Shown here in pieces: positions 33,101 to 37,177 of a stretch of DNA of 37,177 nt; positions within the stretch are counted from its first letter, which is position 1; the number at the start of each line of letters is the position of its first letter. Source of the DNA: a virus; IMG/VR virus record IMGVR_UViG_3300021376_000154, positions 1 to 37,177 of that record. One strand, written 5' to 3'. The translations under genes were made by a program, and so were the position numbers. The notes beneath the pieces are model-generated. The model was not told where the DNA came from. It saw only the letters and a list, made by a program, of their open reading frames with translations, and did no database searches.

Positions 33101-34716
33101 TGAACACCAGAAACATATTGATTTACTCCATCATATATGAAACTGGATGGTTTTGATAGAATTCGAATTAATTTTAAGTTTTTAGAATTGGATCCAGAAA
33201 TTAAAGATGAGTTAACTGTAATATTTACTTTAGATCCAACCAGAGTAACACTACCAGTATCAATTACAGTTTTATTAACATAAATTTCTACTTTATCATT
33301 AAGTTTTAAATTTTTTGTATTATCAAGTTCAAACTCAACTAGACTTGAAGAAAGAATTTTATAACCATTAACCCTGTAAGTATTTTTTATATTGTATATC
33401 CAGGATGTAAAAATTGGATCAGAATTATTTTCATATCCAAATGATTTAATATTTACTTTATCTCCAGGATATAAGTATCTGGTTTTATTATTTTTGAATG
33501 AAGATAAAACATTTGTTATAGCGAAATAATTTTGTTTTCCATCAATTTCTCCAGTTAAAAGATTATCTTCATAAACTGTTGTTCCTTTTGCAATGGACTG
33601 TCCAATAGTAGTTGTCGATCCAAGTCCAACGCATCCAATGAGTTGAGTTAAAGTTTTTGAAGTATATGTAATATACTGAAGTCCAGTATTAGTTTTAATT
33701 GCAATAGATCCTGTTTCTGGAAATCCAACAGTAGAATCTAAACTAATAATTGTTTCTCCTACATTAACAGGTTCTAAAATCTTGGAATATGAAGTATTAA
33801 AAAAGACGCCACGAACTGTTTCTCGATCAAATCCAATCTTACTGAAAAATTTATTATCTCTTTCAGGAATATCTGTAGAGTAATAAAGAACAGCAGTAGC
33901 TCCATCAGTATTAGAGTTTGGTAATTGAGTAAACTCTGTACCTTTTTGAATTTTACGAATATCCCCCGTCAAATCTTCAACGATTAAAAATTGATTTTCA
34001 ACCCATTGTCCATCTGAGGGAGTAAATAGAAAATCAGCTGGTTTTGTAAAAGAAACCTCTACGCCAAATAGTATGTCAAATAAGATTTTGAATGATCTCT
34101 CAGTTCCTTTTGTACGGTAGAAATCCTTAGCGTATTGGAAAAGATTTTGAGTATCTAATTCAGTACTGACACCAACATTTTCAAATCCTGGAGCATATTG
34201 GTACTTTAGAGATTCATAAAACTTTCTAAGAAAAAGATTACTTAGATTTAAAACTTCAGATCCAGAGGTATGTTTTTTTGCAACAGTATCTAGGAAAACA
34301 AAACTGTCTGGATCTCCATATTCATTTAAACTTTCTACGCCACAAAATCCTCTAATGCATCCAGTAAAGGATGTTGATGTGATTCCAGTATAAGTAATAA
34401 TCTCATCATCAATTTTCAACAATCCATAAGATTTTGGCCAGCCAAAAGTTGAATCTACTTCAATAGTTTGACTGAAAGCGGTTATATTAGAAGAGAGAGT
34501 TGTGTTCTCTATCAGATTTACATTTGTAAAAGTATTAGGCCTGTTATACACATCAATATTTTCAAGAATATTGATAGGGCCACCTTGATACTCTTGAGAA
34601 ATATAATACTGTTTTAGAAAATCGACTAAACCTTGATCAGATTCTAAAAAATATTCTGGAATCTGACTTTCAATAATTTGACTAATCTTGATGGATTGTG
34701 GAAATCTATCTGACAT
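27184..34716 (-). CDS. 7: Giant gp7-like baseplate wedge protein with YHYH domain
   Basis: This 2510-aa protein occupies the gp7 position between gp6 and gp8. Two end regions resemble the C-terminal part of T4 gp7 as I recall it. Residues about 190-225 contain FYRTKGTERSFKILF, like T4 FYSTKGIEASYKFLF. The last ~45 residues (SDYYQKLSYDIKSTLSPSLW) resemble the T4 stretch SYYVMKIKSNLPSSRW. Between them lie some 2200 extra residues. These include a YHYH-type domain at about 1264-1350 (VGWAYDGNPIYGPYGY, later LDENNGRFCVTPEFPNG), at least seven HGxxxGD repeats, several GGxxY repeats and many VGxGTT turns. gp7 links wedge arms at the baseplate periphery in T4. The insertions probably form an enlarged outer baseplate. 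The gene starts 2 nt after gp6 and ends 3 nt before the next gene. The structural role is solid; the exact gp7 equivalence is inferred. Confidence 0.82.
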   Translation of the reverse strand: MSDRFPQSIKISQIIESQIPEYFLESDQGLVDFLKQYYISQEYQGGPINILENIDVYNRPNTFTNVNLIENTTLSSNITAFSQTIEVDSTFGWPKSYGLLKIDDEIITYTGITSTSFTGCIRGFCGVESLNEYGDPDSFVFLDTVAKKHTSGSEVLNLSNLFLRKFYESLKYQYAPGFENVGVSTELDTQNLFQYAKDFYRTKGTERSFKILFDILFGVEVSFTKPADFLFTPSDGQWVENQFLIVEDLTGDIRKIQKGTEFTQLPNSNTDGATAVLYYSTDIPERDNKFFSKIGFDRETVRGVFFNTSYSKILEPVNVGETIISLDSTVGFPETGSIAIKTNTGLQYITYTSKTLTQLIGCVGLGSTTTIGQSIAKGTTVYEDNLLTGEIDGKQNYFAITNVLSSFKNNKTRYLYPGDKVNIKSFGYENNSDPIFTSWIYNIKNTYRVNGYKILSSSLVEFELDNTKNLKLNDKVEIYVNKTVIDTGSVTLVGSKVNITVNSSLISGSNSKNLKLIRILSKPSSFIYDGVNQYVSGVQNTYTDESSAFVSSSSLPNNEIDIKSGQKTFSKSNVSNKTHYVTISSHNFYSGQLVYYKKASSGTSILPFDEGRVYIKRIDSDRIAFAYNLVNVDEGKIIEIVSDAITAQTHEIYPEPTYGKKLTSQNLLKSFPLVPKRKNNTAEITDVNTSVGLFVNGVEIIHARSNNFISYGKVESIEVKKSLDNFDVINSPKLLITDNVGSGAEGIVQLSGSISEVIIENEGFRFLGEPVSDIIGGNGSGAVLETNVIIDNSDYVKTFNNAGINTDSDIITFSTKHDFINGDSVIYDELDQTPPEVIRVGLGSTGETITTESNLSDTEIYYVGVVSERSIKLFYTQNDAFVGLNTVDFVSIGGTGNQSLRLNEVITKISSINVVDGGSNYQNRKIHVLSQTYPPQDYLETNNVFSGISVENDYIFAKNHGFSTGDLVEYSILGTGTSISGLSTSSSYYIVKIDKNKFHLTNVSISTSLVVNLDITGISTIVTNEVTTKFLDQNKIIKFDSVGVGTHVFKYPDIRVRTQGFTSIGYTSVYQKAICLGKIDNVYLTKGGSSYGSEDTLNYERDPKVTVTTGSGGVIKPIVSEEGKIVDIIIQNKGRNYVTPPNLIVEGSGVDAQLTANIVDEKISSVNIINAGTGYSSYNTTVRVVSVGSSIGVSLKPNIQKWFVDNFEFHKSNYTNNNEGAIIPTGNDNYGNRYINFTLNRDLRYKLGDNITNNFEENLTNHSPIVGWAYDGNPIYGPYGYTSSTDITSVKRLESGYKKITKSNRPSTVTYPLGFFYDDYIFTNTGDLDENNGRFCVTPEFPNGSYAYFSTLSDTFGFGSFNNNKLPEFPYVVGKSFNNSIDLNNLRNFYSESDLDSPNTNLSKNVSPYNLNSYEFLDLNFIPKDNIFEIKSIFKKNNIIDDIKIVNPGSNYKVGDTLVFDNFKTGGDGAQAFVNSIVGKGVTSVNITTKTFKNVKLEYNPPIITGFTTIPHDFENGDIISIQNVRSDDSEPENDTTDSKFFKNILGIRTLSISTATSGLSTDIPSYSTTDAAGFTTFIGLNEKVDLVEKFQIDGIVGIKSEYMKILNIDDLNNRLRVLRGYNPENPNNPSLSGIAYTTGDILEVKTNKFKFTVPLLRGTKAPLLTKSFYFDPTTSVGLGTTGSYLSYEVGIGSTLNQSIRFVDTQRIYVKDHGLKTGDKLLYSPGVGIALSFSTNSNLTNSVSLGSTVFAVFKGKDFIGLSTNRVGLGGTTNTGVYFTGIGSGTSHVLTTDFGETLLCDLIRQYATVSVGETHGLSKGDSVTLSVIPNEIITQKLVYNETIGKLCVGVATVLSSEIGIGTTSSSFAISNHGLYNGDRIFYQSSDPALPLKNNEQYYVIKVDDNIIRLSENEYDVKYDYSYVELTSAGSGIHTLSPINPQIKIVKGNTLRLNLSDTSLKNFDLVLFYDNQFLNQFVGTGTYFSSSSFESSLSGTPGFSDSYFEIYTKYRVPKNLFYSLKLKNIDSPTNSTKLKFNIDNSVSNYSKIRVVNSKFNVSGTAFDIFDDKNFYLQLYPTDIKEPTGYGITNTNSMSYTTTSTTASGNINSIKIEFGGFGYESIPSIEDVVSDQGIGAQLLTSSNNIGRSNRHIVFRSTYSIPSDFTINPKLEFPISLKIEDNYTIKGVSVNKKYRGKNYLEPPTIIALDNANQIINNLIFEATVDSGHISNVSIIQNATGLKNDIKLVSTNNSNGYDIDTVSFNTSTKIVTLTLNTNLPTNKFVFNTGQKIFVEGLTSYSGILTTSGYNSSDHSYELFEIVGVNTSSRTISYQIDSDSPGNIDEENSSGYVILESDLVILTPRFVRGNFKNDENVIVTKPDNSQTIFRVASVNGWDGKTLKLFYKNKNTQTTIDINDKVEGVISKQKGTVNDVNISTADAVVSPFYNAPIGWEKENGKLNVSNQKIQDSDYYQKLSYDIKSTLSPSLWKETVDSLNHVAGQKSFASSIIISEPS
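29075..32970 (-). repeat. Dispersed HGxxxGD protein repeats in the gp7-like giant
   Basis: At least seven copies of a degenerate repeat are visible in the translation: SHNFYSGQLVYY (near 32950), KHDFINGDSVIYD (near 32255), KNHGFSTGDLVEYS (near 31830), PHDFENGDIISIQ (near 30165), DHGLKTGDKLLYS (near 29570), THGLSKGDSVTLS (near 29265) and NHGLYNGDRIFYQ (near 29095). Several are followed after 15-25 residues by a YYVxxIDxxxIxL segment, for example YYVIKVDDNIIRLS. The unit resembles the small beta modules often repeated in phage fibre proteins. It suggests growth by duplication. Confidence 0.7.
30650..30930 (-). other. YHYH-type domain in the gp7-like giant
   Basis: This coding segment gives VGWAYDGNPIYGPYGY, and about 60 residues later DLDENNGRFCVTPEFPNGSY. 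Both are signature stretches of the YHYH protein family, which is otherwise seen in secreted or surface proteins of bacteria. The domain lies mid-protein (residues about 1264-1350) with repeat-rich sequence on both sides. Its biochemical role is not known to me; in a virion it would be surface-exposed. Confidence 0.75.
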
Positions 34717-34718
34717 TA

Positions 34719-36611
34719 TTATTTTCTAATATATTGAGTTTCTTTGGAATCGATATAGCTGGAACTAGAAATAAATCTAGTACCTGACGTGTTTGCTCCA
34801 GAATCTATTAAGTCTGGTATAATATCTATATTGTTTCTCTTAAGCACAAATCTGACATAGAGATCTGATAGTCCAATGACATCATTGGACTCTGGAATTG
34901 CTTCGATTTCAATGATGTTATTTGGTTTTTGTGTTGATGAGATAATAATTGTATCTATTAAAATCTCTCCAGTTGTATAGTTAACTTTTCCAACATTTCT
35001 CGAAACAATGACTGGACGATTTTTTACTAATTTAAAAATAAAAAGAGATCCTCTAGTTGAATTTATTTTTAAATCTGCAAAATATACAAATGAACTCTCT
35101 CCAGGGATTTTAAACTTTGTAGACTTTATATTGTATGAAGCTTTATAAACATGGAATTGATTTCCATAACATAACTCATAGTTTGCTTCCAATCCAATTT
35201 GAGTTTGTAATTGTCTAAAGATTACAAGTTTTGTGATATTTGAAGTTATTGATTTATCAGAAGTATCAATAACATTAACAAGTTTACTATATTTAACTCT
35301 ACCTCCAAATTTGTTTAAATCGGAAGTTTTTGCATATCTTGTGATTGATTTTACAACCCTATCTTCAATTTGTTTTTGATTTGAAGTAACAGTTTGGTTG
35401 TAGTAAACACTTGAGAATACTTCCACAAACAAGAATTTGAGATCAATAAACTCTGGAACAATTCCTGCAACAGAGTACGTTTTAAGTTTTTGTTGAAGAT
35501 CTTTTTTAGTAAAGTTTGATAAGAAAAATCCTCTTCTTGGTTTAACTGCAATTAAAACTTTTCCATACTGGGGGGGAGTTAACTCTTCTCCACCAATTGC
35601 AATAACTGATTCGGTATTTGGGAAAATTTCTGATACTACAGCTTCATAATCTTGTGTTGTTACCGCTCTATACTGAGATGAATAAACTTTAGGTGCAAAC
35701 TTTTTAATTGATTCAATGTCTTCAATAAAGTCACCATTTTCAGCTTTGTTAACGGTTACAATTGCCGGAATTACTGAAGTAATTCTTGAACCTTCATTAT
35801 CTTCTAAAATTCCAGCAAAAGTAAATTTCTGAACTCCATTTCCTTTTGTTGCACCACTGACAATATAAGTGCATTCAATCTTATTTTGATTACTTAACTT
35901 TCTACCAAATGTTCCATCACCAAAAACAAGTTCATATTTTTCATCAGAAACTTCATAAAGATAATAAATTTCACTTGAACTTGTCGCTTTAAAAATATTA
36001 TCTATTTTATTGTATTCTCTATATGATGAAGTTTGATTATTCAAATACACTTTAACTCTTAAAGTATCAGTATCAACGTATGGGTTAGGTAAAATGAATT
36101 TTTGATTTGATTGATCATTATTTACAATAAAGTTAGTCTTTACAAAAGATCCCTCATAAATTTCAACATTGTCGAAGAACGCAATTCCATCATTAACTGG
36201 AGCAGTAATATCTTCTGGAATGCAAAAAGTAACAGCACTATTTTCGGCGGAACCAGTTGCAATTAAACCTGCTTTAACTGTTAATGAAACTGCATCAGTA
36301 TTTGCTCTTAGATTCACAGCAAAGTCAACAGTTGCAATTGCAGATCTTCTCGATCTTGGAATATATCCAATATTTCTTGCAAGAGATACCACGTTTTCTC
36401 TTAATGTTGCAGTCTCAAGAAAAGACTCATTCGCTGCCATGTTGGCATTGTATGAGTTAATATAAGTGTTATATGCTAAAATATCAATCAGAACAGAGAG
36501 ATTTGAACCTTCAAAGTCGAAGTCAGTAAATCTTTTATTTGCTCTGAGATAATTTCTTATACTCAGTTTGATTTGATCGAAGTCTAAATTTGTGTACTGA
36601 GTAAATGCCAT
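34719..36611 (-). CDS. 6: Baseplate wedge subunit gp6
   Basis: This 630-aa protein is close to T4 gp6 (660 aa), the dimeric wedge protein of the gp6/J family that forms the inner ring of the baseplate. The N-terminus carries the characteristic TNLDFDQIKLSIRNYL-like region (residues 6-21), followed by a NSYNANMAANESFLETATLR block at about residues 53-72 that is typical of this family. The middle contains a QYRAVTTQDYEAVV segment, also a family hallmark. It sits between gp25 (1-nt overlap) and the gp7-like giant (2-nt spacing), where a wedge protein is expected. No insertion or truncation is apparent, and it is one of the least modified genes in the window. Confidence 0.95.
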   Translation of the reverse strand: MAFTQYTNLDFDQIKLSIRNYLRANKRFTDFDFEGSNLSVLIDILAYNTYINSYNANMAANESFLETATLRENVVSLARNIGYIPRSRRSAIATVDFAVNLRANTDAVSLTVKAGLIATGSAENSAVTFCIPEDITAPVNDGIAFFDNVEIYEGSFVKTNFIVNNDQSNQKFILPNPYVDTDTLRVKVYLNNQTSSYREYNKIDNIFKATSSSEIYYLYEVSDEKYELVFGDGTFGRKLSNQNKIECTYIVSGATKGNGVQKFTFAGILEDNEGSRITSVIPAIVTVNKAENGDFIEDIESIKKFAPKVYSSQYRAVTTQDYEAVVSEIFPNTESVIAIGGEELTPPQYGKVLIAVKPRRGFFLSNFTKKDLQQKLKTYSVAGIVPEFIDLKFLFVEVFSSVYYNQTVTSNQKQIEDRVVKSITRYAKTSDLNKFGGRVKYSKLVNVIDTSDKSITSNITKLVIFRQLQTQIGLEANYELCYGNQFHVYKASYNIKSTKFKIPGESSFVYFADLKINSTRGSLFIFKLVKNRPVIVSRNVGKVNYTTGEILIDTIIISSTQKPNNIIEIEAIPESNDVIGLSDLYVRFVLKRNNIDIIPDLIDSGANTSGTRFISSSSYIDSKETQYIRK

Positions 36612-37015
36612 TATGATTTATTCTCTTTGAGGATGAACTTTAAATTTTGAGGAACAACTTCTGATCCAAGAATATTATATGTAATTGTCACATCGCAAGA
36701 ATTATTTTCTTCACTAAATACGGACTCTACTTTTTTAACATCAATTCTTGGTTCATAGTTTTTCAAAACTTGTTTTATTGTATCTTCGAGTCCAATAATT
36801 GTTTCATCTGTTCCGAGTCCAAAAAGATAGTCTCTAATGTTACTTCCAATTAGGGGATTAAAAAATCTTTCACCCTGATTTGTAAAAACTAGATTCAAAA
36901 TTGATCTTTTAATAGCATTCTCGTCACGAAGAGTGAGAATATCATTCGTGAAAGGATGTTTTTTAAAAGAGAAACTAACATCGACAAATTTCTTATCGAC
37001 TCTTTGAATCGGCAT
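36611..37015 (-). CDS. 25: Baseplate wedge subunit gp25
   Basis: This 134-aa protein matches the gp25/GPW family of contractile tails in length (T4 gp25 is 132 aa). It has the typical central TNQGERFFNP stretch at about residues 45-54 and the conserved Glu-Pro-Arg motif at residues 88-90 (NYEPRID). gp25 is the wedge component that sits next to the first sheath disc and, with gp6 and gp53, forms the core of each baseplate wedge. Its stop codon overlaps the start of gp6 by one base (TAATG), so the two are probably translationally coupled. As in marine T4-like phages, and unlike T4 itself, it stands directly before gp6. It is preceded by a perfect late promoter. The start at 37015 is the first ATG after that promoter. 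Confidence 0.96.
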   Translation of the reverse strand: MPIQRVDKKFVDVSFSFKKHPFTNDILTLRDENAIKRSILNLVFTNQGERFFNPLIGSNIRDYLFGLGTDETIIGLEDTIKQVLKNYEPRIDVKKVESVFSEENNSCDVTITYNILGSEVVPQNLKFILKENKS

Positions 37016-37037
37016 TAAAATATTATAATACTATAAG

Positions 37038-37045
37038 TATTTATA
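37038..37045 (-). promoter_or_regulatory. T4-type late promoter before gp25
   Basis: The minus strand reads CTATAAATAC, a perfect match to the T4 late promoter octamer TATAAATA. It lies in the 37-nt gap between the upstream stop codon and the gp25 start, 22 nt before the ATG. In T4 this element is read by RNA polymerase carrying gp55 and driven by the sliding clamp. It probably starts the gp25-gp6-gp7-like-1431aa unit. Confidence 0.75.
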
Positions 37046-37052
37046 GTGATTT

Positions 37053-37177
37053 TTACATCGTGATTTTCCCATATGTGGGTTCAGTTCCATATTCCCAGTC
37101 ATCATAGTCCTCATCATTTCTGATTTTTTCATGCAATTCAGTTTGTTTTGAGAGATTATGACGATTTTTGACAAGAT
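37053..37177 (-). CDS. C-terminal end of an unidentified late gene (partial)
   Basis: An open frame enters from the right edge and ends with TAA at 37053-37055. It gives about 40 residues that end in an acidic, aromatic stretch (NDEDYDDWEYGTEPTYGKITM without its last residue). The frame is open across the whole visible part, runs the same way as the downstream genes, and is followed within 10 nt by a late promoter element, all as expected of a true gene end. In marine T4-like phages the gene before gp25 is often a baseplate gene, but too little is visible to name it. It could be any small late protein. The start lies outside the window. Confidence 0.6.
   Translation of the reverse strand, partial: LVKNRHNLSKQTELHEKIRNDEDYDDWEYGTEPTYGKITM

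Noticed and set aside
27184-34716. Frameshift or assembly error creating the giant open frames
   Set aside because: All three giants are continuous, end with tight spacing to the next gene, and keep family-typical starts; their length is consistent with repeat-rich structural proteins.

Overview
The window is the late structural region of a T4-like contractile-tailed phage (myovirus). Every convincing gene lies on the minus strand, so transcription runs from position 37177 down to 1. The gene order (gp25, gp6, gp7-like, unnamed giant, gp8, DUF4815 giant, fibre cluster, gp13, gp14, gp15, gp16, mosaic protein, small Cys protein, gp17, gp18, gp19, gp20) is the T4 order as rearranged in marine T4-like phages, where gp25 sits next to gp6. 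The AT-rich sequence, the YHYH-domain baseplate giant, the DUF4815 giant and the DUF5872-type protein between gp16 and gp17 point to a cyanophage-like marine myovirus (Synechococcus/Prochlorococcus type). A related T4-like phage of another marine bacterium is not excluded. There are no host metabolic genes, tRNAs or polymerase genes here to fix the host.

Layout in transcription order. 37177-37053: tail end of an unidentified gene. 37015-21261: baseplate wedge block (gp25, gp6, a 2510-aa gp7-like giant, a 1431-aa giant with a predicted beta-propeller, gp8). 21256-11223: what stands where T4 has gp9-gp12 and wac, namely a 2514-aa DUF4815 protein, a 75-aa coiled-coil protein, two translationally coupled ~110-aa proteins and a 505-aa fibre protein with an Mtd-like N-terminus. 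A GC-rich hairpin terminator/attenuator follows at 11187-11213, then a 61-aa coiled-coil protein. 10969-7440: neck, tail completion and small terminase (gp13, gp14, gp15, gp16). 7411-3982: a 478-aa multi-module basic protein, an 81-aa Cys4 protein and the large terminase gp17. 3924-1: sheath gp18, tube gp19 and the start of portal gp20, which runs off the left edge.

The genes are tightly packed. Many neighbours are separated by only 2-9 nt or overlap by 1-8 nt. Eight intergenic copies of the octamer NATAAATA (TATAAATA, CATAAATA or AATAAATA) stand 17-37 nt in front of gp25, gp8, the 111-aa gene, the 505-aa gene, gp13, the 478-aa gene, gp18 and gp20. This is the T4-type late promoter element and implies a set of late transcription units. 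No stretch over 300 nt lacks a gene; the longest gap is about 100 nt (5876-5974).

The most unusual content is in three giant proteins that take up about half of the window. They are built from recurring small modules (GG-x-G-Y beta repeats, H-G-x3-G-D repeats, V-G-x-G-T-T turns, 'GDEII-x-YT' hairpins, a YHYH domain, a propeller). Several of the same modules are also inserted into otherwise standard gp14, gp8 and gp18.
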